Below, piece by piece: positions 16,203 to 28,583 of a stretch of DNA of 64,000 nt. The notes beneath the pieces were generated by a model that saw only the letters and a program-made list of their open reading frames with translations, had not been told where the DNA came from and searched no databases. A program made the position numbers and the translations under genes. This DNA comes from Plantago major (Eukaryota; Streptophyta; Magnoliopsida; Lamiales; Plantaginaceae). How positions within the stretch are numbered: the first letter of the stretch is position 1; each line of letters opens with the position of its first letter. The stretch is from assembly GCA_026545765.1 (NCBI GenBank), contig CM048843.1, positions 15,901,200-15,965,199 on the forward strand, given 5' to 3'.

Positions 16203-17681
16203 TCACACGTCGTAAGGAGGAGGAGGGCCCCTGGGTCCAACTCCAGTTGCTTTCTCGTATGCAAACGATGCGGACCTCCGCCTGAACCTGAATGCCTCTC
16301 GTCCTCCACCTGTTCATCCATATCATTATAACAATAAAACCAAGTACCCAACAATACACTACTATAAATAACACACAAGAACGTACAATTTACCCAAGTG
16401 ATCTACTTTGTTATGATCATACTCATTATGGACTTAGTTTTCCAAGAATTCAGTCGTAAACATGCCGATTAATCTGTAGGTCTTATCACTTGTATTTGTG
16501 GACAGTGGAAAAACTATACAACATCTATGTCTATTGAAGATCCAACAGGTTAAAATAACTCATAACAGGACCAAATTGGCAAGGCAAGATCAAGACTACT
16601 AAAATAAGAGAGGCAACATCTAATTCAAGAAGGTGAATATTGAAACTGGAGATTCAGGTGTATCTGTGACTGTATCTATATGTTTATTATTCAACAAACT
16701 ATATGTATATGTGATATGTCAGCAGATAATATAATGCCTAATAATTGACAATTTGACATTTTCTACCTGTAATAATTAAGTTCCAAGCACATGTCATTTT
16801 CCAAGTCCCCACTAAAAATAAATAAACACACCTAACTTACTCACCCAAAAATTATTTTAGTATTTATTTCCCATTATCCCAATAAGATAATTTGGCACCT
16901 TCTAGAGCAACCAAAAAGCCAGCCTTAGTAAACGACTAAAAACACCTCTACGATACCTAAATTACATCTACGAGTAAAGGACACAAGAGTATTTCAACAC
17001 CACATGATCGATCGGTCGATCAAATCAACAATTGAGCACAGAACTGCAACTGAATCAATCAATTTCTGTATAAACTCACCGGCAAAAGGAGATACCGGAG
17101 GTGTAGAACCGGCCGGTGAAACCGGCGGCGAGTCCTTCTGCGACGGCCTGACGATCATTATGCTTCTCGTCACTCTCACCGCATCCTCCGCCGCTTCTTC
17201 CCCTAACGATCTCCGATTCGTCTCCACTTCCAGCTCTGCTCGTCATCAATCAAAACTCAAATCAGATCACCGATCATTCAAAACCTCAATTCGATAAACC
17301 CTAGCTTAAATCCTTCATAATTAATTGTACGCAACGCATAGATAGTTTAAAAACCCTAGAAATCGACTGATTGATGATCATTTCTAGCTCCACTCGTCAT
17401 CAATCAGACAATCACAACTCAAATCAGATTTAAAAAACCTCAATTCCACAAAACCTAGCTCAAATGCTTCATAATTAATCGTACGTAACGTTTAAAAACG
17501 CTAGAAATCGACTAATTGAGGATGATTTGTTAAAAGTGAGGCAAAATTGGAATGATCGGATGGTACCCTTGCCGGAGGGAGATCGGAAGCTGAAAGTGGA
17601 GTGTTTCCGGAGCTTGCCGAGGCCGTTATCGGGGAGAGGACCGGCAACGGTGTCGTCCCAGAGCTGATCAAGCAAACCCAT
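16203..17681 (-). CDS. DRM1: Dormancy-associated / auxin-repressed protein (DRM1/ARP family)
   Basis: Three coding exons on the minus strand: 17567-17681, 17080-17235, 16203-16309, joining with matching phases to 125 aa. It starts MGLLDQLWDDTVAGPLPDNG, then LGKLRKHSTFSFR, the hallmark N-terminus. The middle carries EDAVRVTRSIMIVRPSQK and PPVSPAGSTPPVSPFAGGGR, then FRFRRRSASFAYEKATG, and the protein ends PPPPYDV. DRM1/ARP proteins are small, largely disordered and strongly expressed in dormant buds and sugar- or auxin-starved tissue. Their biochemical role is unknown. Length and all conserved blocks are present. The chosen ATG is the first in frame. Intron 1 contains a duplication that reaches into the acceptor of exon 2. 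Confidence 0.9.
17231..17540. repeat. Tandem duplication in DRM1 intron 1
   Basis: Copy A starts at 17231 (CAGCTCTGCTCGTCATCAAT) and copy B at 17387 (TAGCTCCACTCGTCATCAAT), a period of about 156 bp. Both continue with CTCAAATCAGAT, TTCATAATTAAT and AGAAATCGACT. Copy A holds the exon 2 acceptor. In copy B the same position no longer has an AG acceptor. Confidence 0.75.
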
Positions 17682-18051
17682 GGAGGCGTATGATAAGGCG
17701 CAAGTTAGCACGGAGAGGTATTTCTGAAGAGTAGTAGCAGAAGAGGGAGTGATCAAAACAGTGTGAGCAGAGGAGATATTTATTGGTGGAAGTTAGGATG
17801 GAGATGAGGTGTGGGCCGTTGGATGAGATCTGGATGATCTTAACGGGTGAGGATTGCAGGGTAGATAAAGACAGTAATAGTAGTAGTAGATAAGATCGAC
17901 GTGGATGGATATGTTGGTGCCTTGTGTTGTATAGGCACGTGAATGGGTTATGGCTATGTTTTAAAACCGGAACCGGAGGTTGAGCCGGCCACCCTCAAAA
18001 AAAAGGTTCAATCGGGTCGGACCGGTTCACCCGGATAGAGCCGATATAACG

Positions 18052-18052
<1 letters not shown>
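17682..18052. other. DRM1 5' flank
   Basis: Upstream region of the minus-strand DRM1 gene. A TATA-like AATAAATAT (minus strand, about 17775-17785) lies roughly 100 bp before the ATG. At 17960-18045 there is a G/C-rich repeat-like stretch with alternating CCGG motifs (AAACCGGAACCGGAGG, GGACCGGTTCACCCGG). Confidence 0.4.

Positions 18053-18132
<80 letters not shown>
18053..18132. repeat. (TA)n microsatellite
   Basis: About 40 uninterrupted TA units. Confidence 0.95.
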
Positions 18133-18136
<4 letters not shown>

Positions 18137-18204
18137 CTAAATTATTGATATTAAATTAAAATGTTCCAAACATAGATAGATCGTAGAAATGAGTCCAATG
18201 ACAT

Positions 18205-18294
18205 AGACTCTGTTTAGCAAATCTAGCTGAAAAGCTAGCTGGTAGCTGATTAACTAGCTGGTTAGGTAGGGAGCTGATTAACTAAACAGAGTCT
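18205..18294. mobile_element. Short MITE, 90 bp
   Basis: Perfect 13-bp terminal inverted repeats AGACTCTGTTTAG and CTAAACAGAGTCT enclose a core rich in AGCTAGCTG/GAGCTGATTAACT. The core is itself partly repeated (CTGATTAACTA twice). No clear target duplication. Confidence 0.65.
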
Positions 18295-19785
18295 TATAAT
18301 TTTGGGGATTATCATGTAAATTCCACGAAATAATATACTACACATAGTAATACATTTCGAGAAGATGGAACTTGGAAGTGTATTTTATGATGCATGCATC
18401 CATAAAGAATAATTCCTCCTCAGACAAAAAAAAAATCTTTATTCAACAACAAAATATGGAAATAATTAGCAATTTTTGAATAGAAAAGTAATAGTGAATA
18501 TATAAAGAGTGATTCGTGTAAGATGTTTTAAGTATTACAATTGATTTTAATATTATTTTATTGATTTGAGGTTGTTATGATATATGAAAAAGTAAGGTGG
18601 GAAAAATAAAGTAGATATGGAGAGAAAACTTAATTGAAAATAGTAGGTTGATCTATTAAAATTACTAGACCACAGAACACGAATGCTAACTCAATTAAAA
18701 CCGAGCTAGAATTGCATCTCAAGCACTCCGAATAGTACTTATGTAGTTATTTTAGAGTTATACTATGTATTTCACCGTCATTAATGTGTTTGTTGAAATG
18801 ACTTTAAACCAAATAAATGGGGTTTTAATGTACTTGAAATCGATGCAACCATTAAACTACATTAACGATTTGTTTTATGTTCTTTAATTTTCAGGTGTAG
18901 TGTAGAATTTCATACATAATAACATATCAGATTTGTTTTATGTTCTTTAATTTTCAGGTGTAGCATAGAATTTCATACATAATAACAGATTAAACTGTAC
19001 AACACATAAAATAATGTGGAAAACACATATCTTGAAGTTCAGTTTTTATACACAAAAACTCATCTCGAACTTAGAAACTCAATTCTAATTTTTATACATT
19101 AACCATGGTTGCATTGAAGCTTTCTTTTAAAAAAAAAAAAATATTCAAGTTGATTCCACCCAGCCCTGTCGACCAACGAAATTAAAATCCAATGAGTTTG
19201 GAGATTGTTATGATGGACCTTTCGTATTCTTCACATCATGGACTCTTGCAAGAGGAGCTCAAAAATCTATATATACTAGATTAAATCTTCTGGTCAAATT
19301 AAACTAACCCGTTAATTATATTTAAGAAGAAAACACTCCAGCAGAGATGAGAGAACAATATATGGCTGGTCAATTTCCTCCATCCTTTTTGTTAGACTGA
19401 TCTTGATTCCACATGGACTACCTACTTAATTACTAGATGAAATAAAGGACACTTGCGATAATTGAATTGACTCATTCTGAGAAAGAGCTCATATTGGGAG
19501 AAGTAGAAAACAGAATGGGAATGAAGGGCACTCTACGCCATCCAAGTCAATGATAATATACAACCAAACATGATAATTGGACAAGAAACACATGAATAAC
19601 CCTCAATTAACTCTAAAAAACCTAATTAAATGGCTCGCAGCTAGCCTCACACTATACTATATTTCATGCCTGGTAGAGTCCATTGTTCGACCACCTGTCG
19701 GATCTGAAGTCATATATTTCATGTTAAACAATCTCATGTCATATTGTTTCCGTCCCAAAGAACGACCCGTTTATTTAACTAATTA
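18295..19785. other. Intergenic AT-rich DNA
   Basis: No gene recognised. It includes a 63-bp tandem duplication at 18867-18990. At about 19750 a motif CCGTCCCAAAGAACGACCCG resembles the edge of a decayed mariner-type MITE. Confidence 0.45.
18867..18990. repeat. 63-bp tandem duplication
   Basis: GATTTGTTTTATGTTCTTTA begins at 18867 and again at 18930. The two units are nearly identical. Confidence 0.85.
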
Positions 19786-20019
19786 GGGTTTATTTGTTTT
19801 GAGAGAAAATGGGGGAAAAGAAAAAAATAGGGGAAAATATTAATTTCCACCATTTGGTAGTTCTCAGGAAATCCTGGAAAATTCATCAAAATCTATACAA
19901 AATACATCTATCTGCACAAAATTAGTAAAGTTGTTTTTCCCTCACATTTTCCTGGAAAATCTTATTTTTCCCTATTTTTTTTTCTTTTCCCCCATTTTTC
20001 CCTCAAACCAAATGAAGCC
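19786..20019. mobile_element. MITE with long terminal inverted repeats
   Basis: About 234 bp. The left arm GGGTTTATTTGTTTTGAGAG with following GGGGGAAAAGAAAAAAATAG matches the right arm read in reverse (GGCTTCATTTGGTTTGAGGG and on) for nearly 50 bp. Flanking trinucleotides are TTA and TAA, loosely compatible with a PIF/Harbinger-type target. No coding capacity. Confidence 0.65.
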
Positions 20020-22166
20020 TAAGAGGAGAATTGCTACATAGACATGTATGCAATATAATCACATGACTATTATTCTTACAACACTGCTTAAACCGTGCGT
20101 CGCATTTTATGTAATACAATATCAAATTTTATCAAATTTTATGTTCACCTATTTTCACTACGAAGGTTGAGAATCTTACCTCCTCAGCCTCTGAAATGTT
20201 AAGTTCCGAATGGACTCGTAAGAGTCAAGCCGTCTAACAAGACTAACCCCCTACATTTTCCTCCCTCTACTTTTTTTTCTAGATAACTTATCCGAACACA
20301 CGCTATTATAAAGGTGATGTTACTTTCATGAGGAAATAAAGCCTCTTTGGAGTTTTCATCCCCATCAATAAAGACTTCCGAATGCAACACAATCAAAACA
20401 TAATCTATTAATCTAACAATCAAAACATAATCTATTAATCTCAGTATGTACCTTGCAAACCCAATTCTTCTCATGGTACTATTCTTATTTATCTCAATTC
20501 ATACATAGTTAAACAATATTCATATACAATGGTTGGTGCATGTAACGATTGATATGAGTTATGTGGAAAACATTTTAATTGGAGAGGCAAAGTGACCGTG
20601 GTTTGATAATGGAAGATTTGGTTGACTTTATGTTTAACTTTGTCAAATGTGGAGAGGACTAGAACTTGTGGATCTTGGGGTTGGAATAGTACTTAGTAAC
20701 TAGACCCAAAACTCCCCCGAGTATAAATTTATTTTGAGACTATACGTGATCATCAATTAACCATTTTTAGTTAATGTGATGGATTTTGGTTATTTTACGT
20801 AGGGGATTTAGTTGCTACCCTTCATTCTTGATTTAGAGTTATTTTGAGCCTGCATTGGTGTTCTAATTAGATAGGTTTCGTATAGTTACGCCATGTATGT
20901 TTTGTATACAGTCTTTTTTAAATCACATCTTATGTTTGTGTACTAATGTGGAAGTTTTATCTTAATAAAATTTTGATGTTTAAAATAAATAAAAATTAGC
21001 CGCCAGATCGCGTGCATATTCACGGCCCAATAATGATTGGGTTTGAATATTCATTGTGGACCTGGATTTATATGTATGAACAATAATTATTTATTATTAA
21101 TGGTGACCCTATGATCAATCCATCATATTATCATTAATAATTAATAATGCTTCGAAAATTTGCACCCACAAAATCATCCCATCGGTGGGGCAGTAATCCA
21201 AAACTGCATTTTAGCTCAATGTCTTCATTTGACTCTCCGCCAAATAATTCATTCCCACTTTCTTGTTGCTTTTTGTTAGGTGCGTGCCCCAAATGAAAGC
21301 AAGTGGCTTTTATATACTTATATAAGTTATAAAGTATAATATCACTCACTTATACTAATACCAATGGAACTATGATTATCTTGAAAGACTGCATTTAGAT
21401 GAGTTAAAATGAAACGACAAATTATTATAGTTAGAATTAGAGATTTATATTAAAAAATATCATTCTTATGCATGCACATATGAAATGACAAGTTAATATC
21501 CACTTATAAAATATTTTAATACTATTGTTTAAAACGTCATACTTATCTATCATCAATATCGGTTATAAACATAACATAAGTAAGGGGATATGATCATTTA
21601 TAATAAATGCATTGTCTCTTCGGCACAATGAAATGATAAACTAATACGCGGAAATATGATAACGAAATGGAATTCTATTGCTTTAAGCAATAAAATAAGT
21701 GGATAAATAAATTAACATATCAACAACTTATCCATGTTCATGTCATGTGATAATGATAGTAATAATAATAATTAGCAATGTATTTAATTATTTACACCCT
21801 CTCTCATATATATATATATATATATAAAACTTTGCATGTTATCATGTTTTTGCTGTTATTAGAAAGAAATACACGCATGATTTCCATTTTATAATCGTGT
21901 TGCGCATAAAATGGAGATGAACCGACGTCATCTCGTGAACTATCATCCACAGTCCCGCTAACACGATTTTATAAAGTATCTTTAGATATGGCGGTATAGT
22001 GATAAATCAATGTATAAGAAATTCCGAGTTAAATATGTATTTGTTTAAATCAATCTTGGAACATATGTTTGTTTATGGGACTAAAATATCAAGGTCAAAC
22101 GTCGATTGATCAGTACACCGTAAATAGTAGGGCTACACATGCACAAAAATAGAGGGAAATGACTTA
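20020..22166. other. Intergenic AT-rich DNA
   Basis: No gene recognised. A short duplicated motif (AATCAAAACATAATCTATTA) lies at 20390-20440 and a (TA)n run at about 21807-21827. Open frames of 60-90 codons have no family resemblance. Confidence 0.45.
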
Positions 22167-23633
22167 GTGCCTGTTTGGTTTGAAAAGGGGTATTTCATTT
22201 TGTAAAACTGGATTATTCGGCCCATTTAAGGAATTGGATTATGTTTCGGAGTTTTCGCCTAAAAATCTTGTTTGATTGGACTCTACAAATTGAACTATTT
22301 TCAATAAAATCCAGTTTGGTTCTGAATTGATTTTGAATTATTCAGTAGGATAAATCAAAGTGGAATTACTGATATACCTCTATGCTTTCTCACTTATTAT
22401 ATAAAATTGAGTTTGATTTTCAATTTGATTTAGTGAAAAGTACATGTGAACATAATTTTAGGGGAGCAAATTTTTACCACCTTCTCGTGTTTAATCGGAA
22501 AATTCTGAAATTTTGATCATATGAATTTCGTATACAAAATTATCCGAAAATCTTTGAAATTATTGCATCCATAGTTACATTGCCATTGTTGATAACTTTG
22601 GCATCGATTTTGAGTTTATATGACTTGACCATTAAAATTTAGTTTATAGATATTGTTTATAATCTGTGTAATAATTATCTTAACGAAATACATGTTTCCT
22701 TATAAGATCGATATTTCATATGAGTGAAATTTATAATCCCATATTTTTCATCTCAGGTAGGGCATAAATAAAAACTCAAACTTTTAATTATATAAATGTT
22801 GTTTTAATAATATATAAAGTAAAAAAAAAATTCACATATATGTAATTAACGATGCATATTTTGTATTCAAAACACATATATACTCCGCCTATATTCTGTC
22901 AAAATTTGCACTTATTTAATATGCTAGAATATTTTTTCAAAAAATGATGAAGAAAAAACGTTCTTGAACCGACAACTCTAAATTATCATCGTTATTCTCG
23001 TAAGCAACGCTAACCAATTTTTTTAATTATTATATTGTTTTGTTTAATCATTCTTATAAAAAAGTTGGTTATACTATTAAACAAACAAAATTAATTTTGA
23101 TGTAAATACATAAGATACGCCAAAATACAAAAGTATAAAAGCTCTAATGAGTAAATGAGTAGAAAAGAGAAATAAATATTACAGGGGTACAAAATGAAAA
23201 GAAAGGGTGCAAAACTAGGAAATCATTGGGAAAAAAAAAGGAAGGAGGAAACTAGGAAACGAAAAAAATGAAAATGAAAGAGTGCAAAACTAGGAAAATA
23301 TAAAAGAAGAAATGGAAGGTGAAAATTAGGAAGGAAAAAAAAAAGTACATTGATGCGAATAGATTGGTGTTCTTGGATTGGGATGACATATTTAGTAATT
23401 GATGTAAAGTTTGTATAAAATTAGATATTTCACGAGAAAGAAGATAATTCAAAAGTAAATACCTCATATAAGGTATTTGAAATTGGATTATTCATGTACA
23501 AATTTGAGGGCTTGAGGCGGGCTGGAAAAATTGGATTATTCCAAATAATCCATTTTTTCGGGCTGACAAAAAGGCAACCAAACTGGATTATTGAGGGTAT
23601 TCGGACAAAAACCCCCAAAAACCAAACGGGCAC
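22167..23633. mobile_element. Non-autonomous TIR element of about 1.47 kb
   Basis: Terminal inverted repeats GTGCCTGTTTGGTTT (22167) and AAACCAAACGGGCAC (ending 23633) continue as imperfect repeats containing AACTGGATTATT. The interior is AT-rich with no transposase. No clean target duplication is visible. The superfamily is uncertain (hAT- or PIF-like). Confidence 0.6.
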
Positions 23634-24485
23634 TCGAAGCTCACTTGTTTTCTTTCAAGCGAGAATCTATAAGTGGAACTATTAAAAAAAAAAAAAAATA
23701 ATACACAATTTGTAAATTATGTTAAAATTGTAAATATATTTAAGAGGTTGTTTATATTTTCGATAGTGGAATGCATTGAATTCAAGGGGAACCCTCACAA
23801 GTCAATAGTGATGATAAAAATGATTGCTTTCTGTAAAACAGAAGGTCAAAAACTAGAACTTGTCACAGCTCATAACAAAGCCAAGACGACATCTAATTTC
23901 TCTGTAAAAACACACACATTAACAGATGATCAAACCCGAAGAATCGTCACATTTCATAAGATTCCATGGTTGAAACAAACAACCTCTAGCGAGGCAGAGC
24001 AAACAGGATACAAGATGCTAGTCACTAGGCTTAAGATGCCAACATCAACCATGTTTACACAACCACCTCAGGTGAGTCGGCAGCCATTAAGTTCTTTTTT
24101 TCGGCTGAGATCACCAGGCGCACATGGCATTAAGCTTAGCATACAAAATAGTTGCTTACAAAAGGAAACTGCAACAAGTTAGGCATCATCACAGTGTCGA
24201 AAACAAGGAATATAAAAACTAAATGGTATAGCACAGAACTACAAGTTCAGTCCGGCTTTTACCACACGCAAGGAAAACTGTTTCTATGTCAGAGAGATTC
24301 TTAACCAGCTCAAACCATAGCTGCATGAAATTCTTTAATGAAGCCGCACACTAGCTCAGTGTACAGCACATTAAGCACTTGTTTGATACTACTGCCAAGA
24401 GAAGCTAAGAAGTCTGTTCGTCGTTGGATTTGGCAAACATGGAGTGAGGAGTTGTTAGAAACTTACAATTCCCAAGCCTGGTACC
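23634..24485. other. 3' flank of the bZIP gene
   Basis: No independent gene supported. A 169-codon plus-strand frame (23673-24182) has no recognisable domain and lies antisense to the probable bZIP 3'UTR. Confidence 0.4.
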
Positions 24486-27241
24486 CTACATGGCTTCCTT
24501 AGGTTTCAGGGCGAGACCTGCAAACTGTTGATCGAGATCTCTGCTATTGGCACGTCGATGGTTAGACGGCGTCTTTTGCTGTGGCTGTGGTTGCTGCTGC
24601 TGCTTATACAAGCTTCTAAGTCTCACCACTTCTCTCTCCAATACTTCATGCTCCACTGCAAGATTACACATAAGGTGAATTCATACAAATATTCAGATAA
24701 TAGAGCAGCAGGCATCTAAGATGTAAAGTAGTTTGAGAGATAAAAGGGAAAAATCCATTTTTGGTACCTTAAGTTGTGACAGTTATCGTTTTGGTACCTT
24801 AAGTTGTGACCGTCCAATTTTGGTACTCCGTTAGTCAAACTTAACGGAACCATTAACTTTGACCGAATTAGTAAAAATTAGCGTGAATTAGTTGATTTTC
24901 AGTCAAGTCGGCACGTGAATTAAACACGCTCTTAGTAAATTATTAATAAGTGTTAATTAAAAAATTAATTCATGATCAATGGAAAATCGACTAATATTAA
25001 TAAAAAAATTATTAATATTAATAAAATATTAATAAATTTTAAAAAAATAATTCATGATTAAAGGAAATTTGACTAATATAAATAAAAAATTAATTCATGA
25101 TCAATGAAAAATCGACTAATATAAATAAAAAAATATTAATATTAATAAATTTTAATTAAAAAAATTAAATCATGATCAATGGAAAATCGACTAATATTGA
25201 TAAAAAAATTAATAATAATAATAAAATATTAATAAATTTTAATAAAAAAGTTAATTCATCATCAATGAAAATCGACTAATATTAAAAAAATATTAATATT
25301 AATAAATTTTAATTAAAAAAATTAATTCATCATCAATGGAAAATCGACTAATATTAATAAAAAAGTTTCATGATCAATGGAAAATTGAATAATATTAATA
25401 AAAAATATTACTATTAATAGAATATTAATAATTTTTTAATTAAAACTTAGTAATATTTTATTAGGAGCGCATGTGGTTTACGCGCAGAGTAGTTCACGCG
25501 CCGACTTGACGGAAAATCGACTAATTCACGCTAATTCTTACTAATTCGGTCAAAGTTAACGGTTTCGTTAAATTTGACTAACGGAGTACCAAAATTGGAT
25601 GAATACACAACTTAAGGTACGAAAATTGGACGGTCACACGATAACTGTCACAACTTAAGGTACCAAAAATGGATTTTTCTCAGAGATAAAACTTACAGCA
25701 CTTAATAAGCTGCTCCTGGGATAAATTTTCTAATCGCTGCCTGAGTGCTTTATTCTCCATGTTTAGAATGAGATGTTGCTGGTTCAGAAACTCGAGCTCT
25801 GCAGAAACTTCGGAGCCTTCACCCTGCAAGAACAAAATGAATATAACTATCACGATTTCCATGACATATTGACATGTACGCTTCGGAATTCCATCTCAAT
25901 GTTTTGCCCGATATAGGATAATATTTACCTGTAAAACTTGAACATGTCTTTCAAGTTCAGCAATGTACTGAAGCTTCCTGACCCGAGAACGCTGGGCAAA
26001 TTGCCTGCATTTGAAGCATATGATTATATTTGGAAAACAGGAAGAAAAGACAAAAGGACTACCAATGTCTAGACCATAAACAAGACTTGGATTTCATTAA
26101 GTAACATGTGTAGTTTGACGGTCCATAAGGCCTATAAGTTGGGTTTACGAGCAAGCTGCATTTTCAAAATAGAAGGGCCAAGATGTTGTGGAGGCTTATC
26201 AGACCCACTGACAAACCATTCTATCAAAAACCTTTTCTCATGCCCCATCCAGATTATTAGCTAGTATGACTAATCAAAATATTTCATTCTAAAAGGAACT
26301 TGTAGAATTATCTGAATGTTGTTTTAACAAGTTATACCAACACAACACTATGCGCCATGACTGCTTCATAAACCTCGAAAGTCGCACGTAATGTTAGTTA
26401 CAAAGAACTTGTTTTCTTCTAAAACAATGGGCATCTTACTTATTGGACATGTATTTAATTGCATATGCTTATCAGGTGTTTTGACCACCAAAACCATGCA
26501 AGTTAGGAAAAGGTAAGCAAGCGGCTTATGTAACAAAATATAGACTTCATCTCTTATAATAAGGCACCCTTAATTGCAAGGAAACTTAAAGGTCAACTGA
26601 AGTATAGATGATTTAACATACTTGGCCTGGGAGGCATCCTTTCTCTCAAAGCCTTTCATGTCTTGAGCACAAGACTCAACCAGATTCTGTCTTTCAGTGC
26701 TCAAGTATATATTCCTCTCAGCATCTTTCAAATTGCTCAAAGAAACTCCATTTAGAAGGACTGCATTGTCCCTAGGAGAAGATAGTCCGTTCTTGGTTTT
26801 AGCATGAGTTGCACCTGGATAGAAAGAACTCTGCTGTATATTTCTATATATCTCCAGCTCGCGGGATCCCCATGCAGGCACTGGAATCATTTTTTGAAAC
26901 CTACCATCATCTTGAGCTACAAAATTCATGTTTCCATCACAATATGCGAAGGAATCACTTGACGAGCGACGATGACCTCTACGCACGGGTGAGTCTGGCT
27001 CGGTAAGAAGGTCATCCAGCCAAGAAGGTTGCTCTTCCACCAGAAAACTTTCTGAAGAAGTACGCTGATGCTGGTATCCACCTCTGGGCTTTGGAAGAGA
27101 TTTTGGAGCAATTGTTGAAGTAGGAATGTAATCGGCATATGACGGGGGTATGCTAGAAAATGGACACTTTGGAGGTAGTAGAGAGTTCCTACCATTGTAC
27201 ATCATATTTCTAACATTAGATTGCACTCTGGTGTTCGCCAT
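24486..27241 (-). CDS. bZIP transcription factor with atypical basic region (bZIP34/61-like group)
   Basis: Four coding exons on the minus strand: 26622-27241, 25929-26004, 25697-25823, 24486-24655, joining to 330 aa with matching phases. The N-terminal half is disordered and carries a plant bZIP motif ([14 protein letters not shown], then [14 protein letters not shown], a likely phosphorylated basic/serine patch). The basic region and zipper follow: [20 protein letters not shown], then [48 protein letters not shown] and [18 protein letters not shown]. The tail is basic and Gln-rich and ends LALKPKEAM. The usual Asn of N-x7-R/K is replaced by Ala (A-K-Q-F-A-Q-R-S-R). From memory this matches Arabidopsis At1g58110-type proteins, which also depart from the consensus. 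Nuclear regulator; target unknown. The coding start is the first ATG after the acceptor at 27260. A 5'UTR intron runs 27260-28918. Confidence 0.85.
24746..25681. mobile_element. Mutator-like foldback element in bZIP intron 3
   Basis: A 936-bp element with terminal inverted repeats of about 190 bp (left GGGAAAAATCCATTTTTGGT, right ending CCAAAAATGGATTTTTCTC), flanked by the 10-bp direct repeat AGAGATAAAA at 24736-24745 and 25682-25691. Long TIRs and a 9-10 bp duplication indicate a Mutator-like element. The centre consists of AT-rich short repeats (ATTAATTCATGATCAATGGA, AAAATCGACTAATATTAATA) with no transposase. The right target-site copy overlaps the splice donor of the third coding exon. Confidence 0.8.
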
Positions 27242-28033
27242 GGCGTCAGAAACAGGATCCTGCAACTTATCACATCAGCATTCTACTATGAGAACATACT
27301 CCAGAAGACAGTCACCAAGTTTAAAGAATAGAGAAACAGATAAATATTGCTGAAAAGTAAAATAGCCCATATAAAGAGATAACAATAGAAAGAAAACATA
27401 AATCATGAATATTGAGGATAACCAAACCTTTTGAAAAACATCATTTTGGTAGCTATAGAGGACTCTGAATTCCCGCCCTCTAATATTAGAAAGAACTGTT
27501 TTATCAATAATAAACATACCCATACGAGACAGATACATGTCTTTATTCTTTCAGGACACATGCATATTTGGCATGGAAAACCACAATCAACAAACAAACT
27601 CTCCAAGGTGCAAGCAGGCGGAAAACATAGATAAACATGCAAAAATTTGGAGCAACCCACAATGCATCTTACAGAAACAGATTGCTGAATATAGGCATCT
27701 GACTAAAAAAAAAACAAGACGGTGGTTTTGTCAGGATTATGCCTTTGCCCTGTACGAAAATGCATTTCAACTCTGTTTTAAGCACAAATCTATAAACTCA
27801 ATACCCCAAAACCAAATTTCCAACCAAAAGAAATAAAATAAAACAAAATAAAAGAAAGGTTATCCCTTTCAAAATCACACATGATTCTAGTCAAGACTCA
27901 ATATATCTACGAAACAAGTTCCCAGTTCCCAAATCTTCCCAAATAATCAACTCTCGACTCCACTACAGTGAAAATTTAATCCCTTTTCCACACACCACTG
28001 CAGTCTGCATACACTAAGATTTACAGAAATGAT

Positions 28034-28065
28034 AAAATAAATAAATAAATAAATAAATAAATAAA
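28034..28065. repeat. (AAAT)n microsatellite
   Basis: About seven to eight tandem AAAT units in the bZIP leader intron. Confidence 0.9.
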
Positions 28066-28424
28066 ACAAGGTCTTTTAGCTGGCTTTTAATGGTGAAGAA
28101 GTAAGTTACTCCATTAAGTGATTCTTCTATGGGCAGTGTATCGTAAATTCAATCACTAGAGGAAAAGGTCAAGGACTGGCAATCATAAATCTAACCTTGC
28201 CATACAGAAAATTCATCAACAAACAATTTCAGCTCAACTACATAACACCCCAAGACTTCCCCTTTCACTTCGACATACATGAGATCTTACATCAATATAT
28301 GTAGATACATATGCACTAGTTTCAAGCTCAACTACCAATTACATCTCAATATCAAGAAAGACTAACCACTTTTTCCATTGATTTTGCTCATAATTCCTAA
28401 GTTTCTTATCATTTAATTTTAATT

Positions 28425-28583
28425 TTGATCGTGACTCTCGATGGGGAAGATGTTATCGACTGTGAACCAATATTGGGTTATTTACATAGAGGTATGGAGA
28501 AAATTGCGGAAAATCGAACAATTATACAATACTTGCCTTATGTAACGCGTTGGGATTATTTAGCGACTATGTTCACAGAAGCA
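28425..28583 (+). pseudogene. ndhH: Nuclear plastid DNA fragment (NUPT) from ndhH
   Basis: Translation gives [38 protein letters not shown] and [15 protein letters not shown] in one frame, which is the conserved 49-kDa subunit (NdhH) of the plastid NDH complex. The similarity stops abruptly at about 28583, and non-plastid codons follow. Only about 52 of the roughly 393 residues are present, with no start or 3' part, so this is a non-functional plastid insertion in the nuclear genome. The frame has stayed open and highly conserved, suggesting recent transfer. It lies in the bZIP leader intron, antisense to that gene. Confidence 0.88.

Noticed and set aside
20199-20474. 91-codon minus-strand frame with a short internal repeat (RLIDYVLIV)
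   Set aside because: The repeat reflects a short DNA duplication; no homology recognised.
23673-24182. 169-codon plus-strand frame beside the bZIP 3' end
   Set aside because: No domain, low-complexity start, antisense to the probable 3'UTR; likely chance.
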